In this document: piece by piece, positions 50,985-59,179 of the stretch | Numbering within the stretch: position 1 is the first letter of the stretch | Layout: each line of letters opens with the position of its first letter | Assembly (NCBI GenBank): GCA_903887775.1 | Contig: CAISRB010000007.1 | Location: 186,001-250,000, forward strand | DNA: 64,000 nt | Reading direction: 5' to 3' | DNA from: an uncultured Bacteroidales bacterium | GTDB lineage: Bacteria > Bacteroidota > Bacteroidia > Bacteroidales > FEN-979 | Position numbers and translations under genes: made by a program | The notes under the pieces: model-generated | What the model was told of the DNA's origin: nothing | Seen by the model: the letters and a program-made list of their open reading frames with translations, nothing else | The model's database searches: none

Positions 50985-52772
50985 ATGGTGAAATATAGAG
51001 GATTTATAATAGCATATCTTTTTTTGTTGCTTGCATCTCAGGCTGTGTGCATGCCGGGAATATTAATGATAAACAGGGGGGAGCCCGATTCAGGAAGGGT
51101 TAAGCACGGCAAACGGACTGATGAAGAAAAACCCAAAATCATTGTTGAGAATCCGGCAATGCTGATAGATGCGAAGAAAGAAGCTTTGATCGGGAATACG
51201 GATAAAGCCGTGCAGATGTTCACGAGCTACACTGAACGCTACCCCACCGACGCTGCCGGAAAGTTTGAACTGGCCAGGCTGCTGGCAGCCCGGGATAAAT
51301 CCGACGCTGCGTATAAACTGATGCAGGATGCCATCAGCCTTGATCCAAACAATAAGTACTACCAGATCTTCTATGCCGAAGTATGCCAGCTTATGAAAAA
51401 AGACAAAGAGGCGGTTGGCGTTTATGAGAACCTGATCAAGAAATATCCGGGGGAACTGGATTATTATTTCCAGCTCGCAGCGCTGTATATGACAGTGGGT
51501 GATGAAAAGAAAGCTGCTAAAATATATGATCAGATAGAGGAAAAGGCAGGGATAAATGAAGATATCTCGTTGCAGAAAGAGAAGATATACCTCCACCTTG
51601 GTGATGTTGAAAAAGCCGAAAACGAGCTCCAGAACATGGTCCGGGCCTTTCCTGATGATGCCCGCTACCTGTCTATGCTGGCTGAGTTTTATATGGGAAA
51701 CAATCAGCAAACCAAAGCCCTTGAGATCTATAAAAAGATTGCTGAAACAGACCCGGGCAATCCTTACATTCATATGTCGCTGGCCGATTATTACCGCAAG
51801 ACCGGCAATAAAGAAAAAGCATTCTCGGAGCTTAAACTGGGCTTTGCCAACCCTAACCTGGACGTAGATACGAAAGTGACCATCCTTCTTTCGTTCTATA
51901 CCATCAACCAGATCTACGACCAGCTTAAGGAACAGGCTTTCGAGCTTTCAGGCATTTTGATCTCAACCCATCCTGACAGCCCTAAAGCATGGTCAATCTA
52001 TGGTGACCTTCTTTCACAGGATAAAAAATATGCCGGGGCAAGGGATGCTTTCCTGAAAGTGGTCAGCCTCGATTCAAGCAAATACGTGGTCTGGGAAGAG
52101 TTGCTCCGGCTCGAGCTTCAGCTGAGCGAATACCAGGCTGTAAATGATCACAGTAAAAAGGCCATCGAGCTTTTTCCCGAACAGAGCATACTTTACCTGT
52201 TCAATGGCCTGAGCGCTATCCAGTTAAAAAAATACGAGGATGGGATTCATATACTTGAAAGCGGACTCAGGATGGTAGTGAATAACGATGATCTCATCGC
52301 CCAGTTTTATATGTATATAGGCGACGCATGGCATGCCCTGAAGAATACGGATGAATCGGATAAGGCTTATGATAAGTCATTAAAAGCGAAAGACAATAAC
52401 CCCTATGTTCTGAATAACTATGCCTATTACCTTTCACTCAGGGGGAAAGATCTCGAGAAGGCTGAGAAAATGGCAAAAAGAGCCAATGAACTTGATACGG
52501 CGAATTCTTCTTTCGAAGATACTTATGGCTGGGTGCTTTATAAACTCAATAAAGTAAGCGAAGCAGGAAAGTGGATCGAAAAAGCGCTCGAAGACAAAGA
52601 AAATGTCAGCAGTGATGTCCTGGAACATTATGGAGATGTTCTATATAAACTTGGCGAGCGGGAAAAAGCTCTTGAATACTGGATTAAAGCAAAAGCAAAA
52701 GGAGAAGGGTCAGAATTGCTGAATAAGAAAATAAGCGAAAAAAAACTGATTGAACAGAATGGGAAAGAATAA
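50985..52772 (+). CDS. Tetratricopeptide-repeat protein, exported
   Basis: A 595-residue protein with an N-terminal signal sequence (MVKYRGFIIAYLFLLLASQA). From about residue 60 to the C-terminus it is built of TPR-like helix pairs, for example AGKFELARLLAARDKSDAAY, YYFQLAALYMTVGDEKKAAK, IHMSLADYYRKTGNKEKAFS and VLNNYAYYLSLRGKDLEKAE. Such proteins are scaffolds for protein-protein contacts. Its position between dut and the DUF4292 lipoprotein gene, conserved in Bacteroidota, suggests a role in envelope assembly in the periplasm or at the outer membrane. The next gene overlaps its end by 14 bases. Confidence 0.9.
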   Translation: MVKYRGFIIAYLFLLLASQAVCMPGILMINRGEPDSGRVKHGKRTDEEKPKIIVENPAMLIDAKKEALIGNTDKAVQMFTSYTERYPTDAAGKFELARLLAARDKSDAAYKLMQDAISLDPNNKYYQIFYAEVCQLMKKDKEAVGVYENLIKKYPGELDYYFQLAALYMTVGDEKKAAKIYDQIEEKAGINEDISLQKEKIYLHLGDVEKAENELQNMVRAFPDDARYLSMLAEFYMGNNQQTKALEIYKKIAETDPGNPYIHMSLADYYRKTGNKEKAFSELKLGFANPNLDVDTKVTILLSFYTINQIYDQLKEQAFELSGILISTHPDSPKAWSIYGDLLSQDKKYAGARDAFLKVVSLDSSKYVVWEELLRLELQLSEYQAVNDHSKKAIELFPEQSILYLFNGLSAIQLKKYEDGIHILESGLRMVVNNDDLIAQFYMYIGDAWHALKNTDESDKAYDKSLKAKDNNPYVLNNYAYYLSLRGKDLEKAEKMAKRANELDTANSSFEDTYGWVLYKLNKVSEAGKWIEKALEDKENVSSDVLEHYGDVLYKLGEREKALEYWIKAKAKGEGSELLNKKISEKKLIEQNGKE

Positions 52773-53592
52773 CAGGCGGAGGAATGGATATTTGACAGGG
52801 CTTGCCGCCCTGATTGTTTTGCTGTCATTTGCCTGCAGCCCTGCAAGGAAAGCAATAAAGGCGCCGATCAAGGAGGAAGGGGCTGATTATTTATTCAAGA
52901 AACTCAAGGAGCATGAGCTGAAATACACCTATTTCATGGGTAAGTTCTCGGCTGAATATAAAAATCAGAAAAAAACCACCTCCTTTAACGGGCAGATCAG
53001 GATTAAAAAAGACAGTGTCATATGGCTTTCGCTGACCCCGGGGCTGGGTATTGAAGCTGTTCGCCTCATCATCACTCAGGATTCAGTGAAAATGATCAAT
53101 AAGCTCAACGATACTTATTATATTGAGGACTATGAAGCGGTTAATCATTTTCTGAAAACCAATATCGACTTTGACATACTGCAGGCCTATCTTCTGGGCA
53201 ACGACCTGCAATTCTATGAAGAAGGTAAATTCAGGGCTACGATCGACAGGAACAGCTACAAGCTTTCAACTGCTGACAGGATGAAGCTTAAAAAATATGT
53301 GAGAAACAGCCGGGAAAGTGTAAGGGCGTTTATCCAGAATATCTGGCTTGATTCGGAAACCTTCAAGATCACCGAAGCAGACGTGACGGAGATCTCAAAT
53401 GAAATGATCAAGCTGGAAGCCAGTTATGGTGACTTTGAAAATATTGAGGGACAGCTTTTTCCTAAAATACTGGATGTGACCATATGGGCTGATAACACGA
53501 TCAAGGTAAAGGCCGATTTTTCAAAGATCAATGTAGACGTGCCGCTTCAGTTCCCTTTCAGAATACCGTCGGGATATACACGGCTTAAGTAA
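52759..53592 (+). CDS. DUF4292 lipoprotein
   Basis: A 277-residue predicted lipoprotein. The start is ATG 52759 (MGKNNRRRNGYLTGLAALIV), which overlaps the TPR gene by 14 bases. The signal sequence ends in a lipobox-like SFAC (FAC at about residue 26). The mature part has FMGKFSAEYKNQKKTTSFNG, IRIKKDSVIWLSLTPGLGIE and a late strand-rich region, the pattern of DUF4292, which belongs to the LolA/LolB-like fold superfamily. A role in lipid or lipoprotein handling at the outer membrane is possible but unproven. Its neighbours (TPR upstream, EnvC-like downstream) are those usually found beside it. Confidence 0.88.
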   Translation: MGKNNRRRNGYLTGLAALIVLLSFACSPARKAIKAPIKEEGADYLFKKLKEHELKYTYFMGKFSAEYKNQKKTTSFNGQIRIKKDSVIWLSLTPGLGIEAVRLIITQDSVKMINKLNDTYYIEDYEAVNHFLKTNIDFDILQAYLLGNDLQFYEEGKFRATIDRNSYKLSTADRMKLKKYVRNSRESVRAFIQNIWLDSETFKITEADVTEISNEMIKLEASYGDFENIEGQLFPKILDVTIWADNTIKVKADFSKINVDVPLQFPFRIPSGYTRLK

Positions 53593-53610
53593 ACAATTCA
53601 TTCAAACGGG

Positions 53611-54885
53611 ATGATTACCAGGAACTGCTGCCGGAACTCTGCGATCTTCGGTTTACAACTGATCCTGATATTTCTTTTGTCGGTTGCTGCATTCGGGCAG
53701 ACGGACAAAGAAAAGCTACAAAAGACCAAAAAACAACTTGAAGACGAGATCCGTTACACGAACGATCTGCTCGAGAAAACGAAACAGTCGAAACAGGTAT
53801 CGATGGAGAGGCTGAAGATACTGAATCAGAGGATACGCAGCCGTGAAGCTCTTATTGCCACCATCAACACTGAACTTGGCCAGATCGACATGAATATCCA
53901 GGTCGAAAATGTTGAACTCGACCGTATGTCACAGCAACTGAAGGCACTGAAAACAGATTATGCCAGGATGATCTGCCATGCTTACCGCACGATGAACGGA
54001 AGAAACAAGCTGATGTTCATATTTTCGGCAAAGGATTTCAACCAGGCCTGGCAGCGAATAAAGTATTACCAGCAGTACTCGGAATACAGGCGCCGGCAGG
54101 CCGAACGTATCGAAAGCACCACCCATGTCATAGACAGTCAGAGGAAGGACCTGGAAGCAAAAAAGCAGGAGAAGCTGACTTTGTTTGAGACCCAGCAAAA
54201 GGAAAAGGTGAAGCTGGACCTGGAAAAACAGGACAAGGCTAAAACCGTAAAAGAACTCTCAAGCAAGGAGAAACAGCTTATTGCTACCCTTAAAACGAAG
54301 CAGCAGGCTGCAGCGAGATTGCAGTACGAGATAGAGAAACTGATCTCCGCCGAGATCAGCGCATCGGAAGAAAGAATGCGCAGGAGCGAAGGCAAAGAGA
54401 AAAAACCGGCCAGCCATATCGTCTCGGGACCTGCTACTTATGAGATGACACCTTCGGAGCGAAATCTTTCCAGCTCTTTTGCAGCAAACAGGGGAAGGTT
54501 GCCCTGGCCATGCGACAGGGGCTTCATATCCGGTACCTTCGGTGAGCACCCTCACCCTGTTCTTGAAAGGGTAAAAGTGAAAAATAACGGGGTCGATATA
54601 ACCACCCAGCCAAACGCCCAGGTAAAAGCGGTCTTCAATGGAAAAGTGAGCAAAATCATGTCATTCCCCAACCTGAATAATGTCGTTATTGTGAGGCACG
54701 GGGAATACCTTACTGTTTACTCAAACCTGGAAATAGTCAGCGTAAAAGAAGGCCAGGAAGTCACAACCCGCCAGGCTATAGGGAAGGTGCAAACGAATGT
54801 TGATGAACAAAAGACCGAATTGCATTTTGAGATCTGGAAAGGAAAAATAATCCAGAACCCTGAAAGCTGGCTTGCCGGCCGATAA
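53611..54885 (+). CDS. EnvC-like murein hydrolase activator (degenerate LytM/M23)
   Basis: A 424-residue periplasmic protein. A signal peptide (residues 1-30, ending AAFGQ) is followed by a long charged coiled coil (about 32-260) and a C-terminal LytM domain (about 300-424). The LytM zinc ligands are partly lost: where active M23 enzymes have H-x-G-x-D there is NNGVDI, and the final H-x-H is ELHFEIW, with Glu in place of the first His. Loss of these ligands is the mark of EnvC/NlpD-type activators, which regulate amidases at the division site instead of cutting peptidoglycan themselves. It ends 12 bases before the EamA transporter gene. Confidence 0.9.
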   Translation: MITRNCCRNSAIFGLQLILIFLLSVAAFGQTDKEKLQKTKKQLEDEIRYTNDLLEKTKQSKQVSMERLKILNQRIRSREALIATINTELGQIDMNIQVENVELDRMSQQLKALKTDYARMICHAYRTMNGRNKLMFIFSAKDFNQAWQRIKYYQQYSEYRRRQAERIESTTHVIDSQRKDLEAKKQEKLTLFETQQKEKVKLDLEKQDKAKTVKELSSKEKQLIATLKTKQQAAARLQYEIEKLISAEISASEERMRRSEGKEKKPASHIVSGPATYEMTPSERNLSSSFAANRGRLPWPCDRGFISGTFGEHPHPVLERVKVKNNGVDITTQPNAQVKAVFNGKVSKIMSFPNLNNVVIVRHGEYLTVYSNLEIVSVKEGQEVTTRQAIGKVQTNVDEQKTELHFEIWKGKIIQNPESWLAGR

Positions 54886-54897
54886 GCCTGACACGAA

Positions 54898-55806
54898 ATG
54901 AACCATATCGGAGAATTCGCCGCCCTGCTTACTGCTTTTTTCTGGACTGTTACTGCAATCACCTTCGAGGCAGCCAGCCGGAAAATAGGTTCGATGGTAG
55001 TGAATATACTGAGGCTGATCATAGGGTTTATTTTTCTAAGCATTTTTGCTTTTTTTTACCGCGGATATCTCTTTCCCGTCGACGCCGGCTGGCAAAACTG
55101 GCTCTGGCTTTCACTGTCAGGTCTCATAGGGTTTACCTTCGGCGATTTATGCCTGTTCCAGTCGTTCGTGCTGATCGGAGCAAGGGTCTCAATGCTAATC
55201 ATGGCCCTCGCTCCGCCTATGACTGCCTTGCTTGCATGGATGGTCCTTGGCGAAAAACTCAGCCTCCTGAGTTGTATCGGGATGGTGGTGACTCTGAGCG
55301 GCATTGCGCTGGTGGTCCTGCGAAAAAAAGGAGAAAACGACAAAAACGGGCTGATGAATATTCTGAAATTTTCATACCCGTTCTGGGGTTTGTTACTGGC
55401 TTTCGGAGGAGCCGTCGGGCAGTCTGTTGGCCTGGTGCTGAGCAAGGTGGGGATGCAGGGATATGACACCTTCGCTTCCACCCAGATCAGGGTGATGGCA
55501 GGAACTGCCGGTTTCGCCCTGATCTATTCATTTATGGGCAAATGGAAAGACGTGCTGAGGGGAGCCGCAAGGGCAAAACCAATGGCCATCTTATCTCTTG
55601 GCGCATTCTTCGGCCCCTTTTTGGGGGTTTCATTTTCACTGATTGCTGTTAAATACGCCGATGCCGGGATCGCATCAACGATCATGGCCATAGTCCCGGT
55701 ACTTATTATTCCTGCCTCCATGATATTATATAAAGAAAAAATCAGTTTAAAAGAAATCATCGGAGCCATACTCGCCGTTGGGGGAGTTGCAATTTTCTTC
55801 CTATAA
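54898..55806 (+). CDS. EamA/DMT-superfamily transporter
   Basis: A 302-residue inner-membrane protein with ten hydrophobic segments arranged as two EamA halves (about 5-143 and 160-302). The family signature is visible in both halves: LIMALAPPMTALLAWMVLGE and TIMAIVPVLIIPASMILYKE, each ending in the conserved Glu followed by K-I/L-S-L. Family members export or import small metabolites such as amino acids and nucleotides; the substrate is not predictable here. It is followed 11 bases later by a small membrane protein gene. Confidence 0.92.
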   Translation: MNHIGEFAALLTAFFWTVTAITFEAASRKIGSMVVNILRLIIGFIFLSIFAFFYRGYLFPVDAGWQNWLWLSLSGLIGFTFGDLCLFQSFVLIGARVSMLIMALAPPMTALLAWMVLGEKLSLLSCIGMVVTLSGIALVVLRKKGENDKNGLMNILKFSYPFWGLLLAFGGAVGQSVGLVLSKVGMQGYDTFASTQIRVMAGTAGFALIYSFMGKWKDVLRGAARAKPMAILSLGAFFGPFLGVSFSLIAVKYADAGIASTIMAIVPVLIIPASMILYKEKISLKEIIGAILAVGGVAIFFL

Positions 55807-55817
55807 TTGCCTTCAAA

Positions 55818-56360
55818 ATGAAAAAAACCATCATTACCGACGACTACAATCCGGGCTTCAGGTTATATCTTGGGAGTTTCATTATTTTTCTCTCCTTTTT
55901 CATGGTTCCGACGGGACTTTTTATAACCCATCATATGCATCATAATGCAGTGAAAGCCCTTATACTGGGCTTTTTCTGGGTTAACGGCCCTTTGTGGAAG
56001 ATCTTGGGAATTGCTGTAATGGGAAAGGTGTCCTATTATTACTTAATAGAACACCTTAAAATCCATTACAAGCGGATCATTGTACCCAGACCGGTAGGTA
56101 AAACAAGATATTATATAGGCTTGTTCATGTTTACCCTGCCTTTTGTCCCATCGTATGTGATGGCCTATGCCCCTCACCTTCTGCCTGAACTGGCATCGTG
56201 GAGGGTTTATGTCAACATCTTTTTTGACCTGGTATTCCTTACCAGCTTGTTTGTCCTCGGAGGCGACTTCTGGGACAAATTAAGGGCCTTATTCAATTAC
56301 AGAGCCAGGGCAAATTTTCCTGACGAAACACCCTCTGAGGAAGATACGACGCAATCATAA
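55818..56360 (+). CDS. Membrane protein with transporter-suffix domain
   Basis: A 180-residue membrane protein with about four to five hydrophobic segments. The C-terminal half (about 92-165) has GKTRYYIGLFMFTLPFVPSY and LGGDFWDKLRALFNYRARAN, which fits the 'transporter suffix domain' seen alone or at the end of transporters. The N-terminal half contains a His-rich turn (THHMHHNAV). The function is unknown. It lies just after the EamA gene and may work with it. Its stop overlaps the convergent TonB receptor gene by six bases. Confidence 0.75.
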   Translation: MKKTIITDDYNPGFRLYLGSFIIFLSFFMVPTGLFITHHMHHNAVKALILGFFWVNGPLWKILGIAVMGKVSYYYLIEHLKIHYKRIIVPRPVGKTRYYIGLFMFTLPFVPSYVMAYAPHLLPELASWRVYVNIFFDLVFLTSLFVLGGDFWDKLRALFNYRARANFPDETPSEEDTTQS

Positions 56361-58547
56361 GTTCAGCCTCAGGTTAACAAAAAATTCCCTTCCGGGAGCA
56401 GGCTGGTATGAATTGTAATCGACCCCGTTGTTGGGTTCGGTAAAACCAAAATACCGGGTGTCGAAAACATTCTTTACATACAGTCCAAGGTCACCTCTCA
56501 GCCATCCGAGTTTCCATTTATAATGCAGGTCAACATTCCAGGTATTATATCCGCTTACCCATGAGCTTCTTACGCTTCCCGGCTGATAATAGGTCTGCCC
56601 GATAGTGTAGTTGTTATAAATGGAGTCATCAACCTGTATGCAGAATTTCGACTGCCACTGGCAGGCGATGCCGGCGCTGAAATTTTTAAGAAAACTATAG
56701 GTGATCTCACCATAAAGCATGTCCCTCGGGCTGTTCGGCATCCAATGAGTCCATTGTACCTTCGCGGTGTCGGATGAATTATAAGTGAAATTGGAATATG
56801 TATAAGCAGCATCAATGATCAGGTTTTTAACAGGGGAATACGAAACAAAGGTCTCGATGCCCCATTTGGTGCTCTTTCCCATGTTCCCGTAAAAGGCAGT
56901 GTTATTTCCTCTCGAGGCAACACTGTAACGGTAAAATTCATTGTTCGACCAGATATCAAAGAAAGTAACATCATAATGGAACACTTTCCCGATATCACCT
57001 CTTATCCCAAGGTCAATTCCCTGTGAAGTTGAAGGTTTGATCAGGTTGTTGAAACCACCGTAGGCTTGGGGGTTGTTATACAACTCATCATTCGAAGGAG
57101 TGAGGAAGCCGGTACCAAAACTTGCAAACACATTGAAAGGCCTGATAATATCATAAGCAAGGCCGATTCGGTAGGTCGGTTTATCGTAGGTTTTGCTGCC
57201 ATTGGGATTTAACGAATCAGGAACAGGAATGTTGCTCTGCAGGCTGCTGTAAACGTTATCATAACGCAGGTTTACAAGGGCATGCAGTTTCGGACTGATA
57301 TCCAGCTTATCGATCAGGAATACACCCATGCTTCTCTGCCTGATGATCTGGTTGATCAGGATCTGGTCAAGGTCGAAACAATCACGGCCCCAGTGTGAAT
57401 CGACCCTGTTCGAATCCCTCTGGTATTCCCCGGGAACGGCAAACATATGCTCGGTAATGGTCTGGGTCTGGTAATCTCCCCCTATGCTGAGCAGGTTCTT
57501 AACAGTGTGCTTTCCAAGGTGAAGATTATACTGGGCCGAAGCGCCCATATTGACATAGGGTTTGTAATCGTCACCGTTATTGGAGGTTTCTCTGTAATTA
57601 TTCATCCGGGCAAAAATTTTCGCGGTTATATCCTGGTTTTTGCAGAGATCAAATTTTCCAATAAGTGCGCCGGTAAGGCGTTTGGTCTCATGGAATTCAT
57701 TATAGGGAATAGCATCAGTATTGGCAGCTTTCGGTCCGAAAGTCTCGTAACGGTAAAGGTTGATCCCTTCGGGATTCTGATTGAAATAATTGGTATAGCT
57801 CAGTAACTGGGTGATCTGGATCTTCTCTGAAGGTTTCCAATTGATCTTTTCACTGAAATTGTCACCCATGAATGCCTGGTGGTCACGATAACCATTCCCC
57901 TGCATATGGGAATACGAAACCCTGTAGTTGATCTTGTCCTGGGTGCCGTCAACCTGTCCCAGTATCTTCCAGAAACCATTCGAACCTGCTGAACCCATCA
58001 GCGTGGCATTTGCTGGTTTATCACCCCCGTTATCGGTAATGATATTGACCACGCCGCCGGTAGCGTTTGCTCCGTATAAAGAAGCAGCCAGGCCTCTTAC
58101 AACCTCAACGTTCTTCACGACACTCCAGTCAACATCATAAAGGTCGGGGCAATATCCGCCCGGATCATTCACAGGGATGCCGTCGATAAGTACCTGTATC
58201 CCCCTGAAACCGCTTTCGGTGAGGATACCCTGGCCGCGGATATACAGATGAACCCTTGAGCCGTCGGTGCCGTTTTCCACCTTAAGGCCGGGAACCAGGC
58301 GCAGGGCTTCATCGGCTGAGATTGTTTTACTGAATTCCTGTAACTGGGCTTTGTTTACAACCGAGATGGGAGCCGGAAGTTCTTTCAACGGGGTCACAGT
58401 GCGCATGGCGCTGATCACCACTTCGTCGAGTTTAACCGTATCGCGGGTAAACAATACTTTACCGCCCGGGCTTGCATTTTTCTGGCTCATCCCCTCAAAT
58501 GCCAAAGCAAACAGCAGGAACAAGCTGATACATAGTCTTGTTTTCAT
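56355..58547 (-). CDS. TonB-dependent outer-membrane receptor
   Basis: A 730-residue gated outer-membrane channel. The signal peptide is MKTRLCISLFLLFALAFEGM, followed by a TonB-box-like DEVVISAMR. The plug domain (about 50-165) has PAPISVVNKAQLQEFSKTIS, LRLVPGLKVENG and LYGANATGGVVNIITDNGG. The 22-strand barrel ends GREFFVNLRLNL, with a C-terminal aromatic/Leu strand. There is no carboxypeptidase-like N-terminal domain and no SusD partner, so glycan uptake of the SusC type is unlikely. The architecture is closer to siderophore, vitamin B12 or metal receptors. The substrate is not predictable, and no Fur box or riboswitch was recognised upstream. Confidence 0.94.
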   Translation of the reverse strand: MKTRLCISLFLLFALAFEGMSQKNASPGGKVLFTRDTVKLDEVVISAMRTVTPLKELPAPISVVNKAQLQEFSKTISADEALRLVPGLKVENGTDGSRVHLYIRGQGILTESGFRGIQVLIDGIPVNDPGGYCPDLYDVDWSVVKNVEVVRGLAASLYGANATGGVVNIITDNGGDKPANATLMGSAGSNGFWKILGQVDGTQDKINYRVSYSHMQGNGYRDHQAFMGDNFSEKINWKPSEKIQITQLLSYTNYFNQNPEGINLYRYETFGPKAANTDAIPYNEFHETKRLTGALIGKFDLCKNQDITAKIFARMNNYRETSNNGDDYKPYVNMGASAQYNLHLGKHTVKNLLSIGGDYQTQTITEHMFAVPGEYQRDSNRVDSHWGRDCFDLDQILINQIIRQRSMGVFLIDKLDISPKLHALVNLRYDNVYSSLQSNIPVPDSLNPNGSKTYDKPTYRIGLAYDIIRPFNVFASFGTGFLTPSNDELYNNPQAYGGFNNLIKPSTSQGIDLGIRGDIGKVFHYDVTFFDIWSNNEFYRYSVASRGNNTAFYGNMGKSTKWGIETFVSYSPVKNLIIDAAYTYSNFTYNSSDTAKVQWTHWMPNSPRDMLYGEITYSFLKNFSAGIACQWQSKFCIQVDDSIYNNYTIGQTYYQPGSVRSSWVSGYNTWNVDLHYKWKLGWLRGDLGLYVKNVFDTRYFGFTEPNNGVDYNSYQPAPGREFFVNLRLNL

Positions 58548-58657
58548 GATAAATTTTTATTATTACATTGAATACCTGATTATTAATAAACTATTCCGGC
58601 AGGAATAAACCCGGCTGCTTTGCAGGAGTGCGCAACAGAATGAAGGTTAAGGTAAAC

Positions 58658-59179
58658 TTAGCCGGAAAAGACTGAAAAATCAGGCAATTCGGGGGGAGGA
58701 GAGAACGGAATTTCAGCTCTTGCGGTGAACCCCTCACTGAGCAGGGGATATATTATTTTTTTTGTTTCCTGCGGATGAGTACGCGGGTAGGTAACAGGCA
58801 AAGCTATCGTTACCAGATGCAGCAAAAGATTCACGGCTTTTTTATCCTGATGCATATTGTTCATGCCTGCAATCAGCGCTTCTTCCTTGCTGTCGTGGAT
58901 GCAGTAAAATGTAATGATTCTGCCTCTGGGAACCTCTTTCACAACATCATAAAGATTTCCCCGGTAAACGACCTCTTGTTTGTCAATACGGCGGAAAGCC
59001 GCATCTTCAGCAGGATTGTAAACAGAAAATACCGAAAGTTCATGATTAAAACAACCATGTTTGATCAAACTTGTGAATTCACGGCGGATCAGGTAACGGT
59101 TAAACTCATATACAATATAATAACCGGCCGAGTTGAACAGCATTGCAAACAAAACAATTACCGGCAGTATCTTTTTCAT
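58658..59179 (-). CDS. Small exported hypothetical protein
   Basis: A 173-residue protein I do not recognise by name. It has an N-terminal signal or anchor sequence (MKKILPVIVLFAMLFNSAGY) and a mature part that begins with a helix (EFNRYLIRREFTSLIKHG). Residues in the middle (VYRGNLYDVVKEVPRGRIIT, FYCIHDSKEEALIAGM) are the most conserved-looking. The C-terminus is Pro-rich (PFSPPPELPDFSVFSG). Its ATG overlaps the stop of the T9SS sialidase-like gene by one base (TAATG on the minus strand), so it is translationally coupled to that gene. It lies 110 bases upstream of the TonB receptor gene on the same strand. An envelope role is inferred from position. Confidence 0.75.
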   Translation of the reverse strand: MKKILPVIVLFAMLFNSAGYYIVYEFNRYLIRREFTSLIKHGCFNHELSVFSVYNPAEDAAFRRIDKQEVVYRGNLYDVVKEVPRGRIITFYCIHDSKEEALIAGMNNMHQDKKAVNLLLHLVTIALPVTYPRTHPQETKKIIYPLLSEGFTARAEIPFSPPPELPDFSVFSG

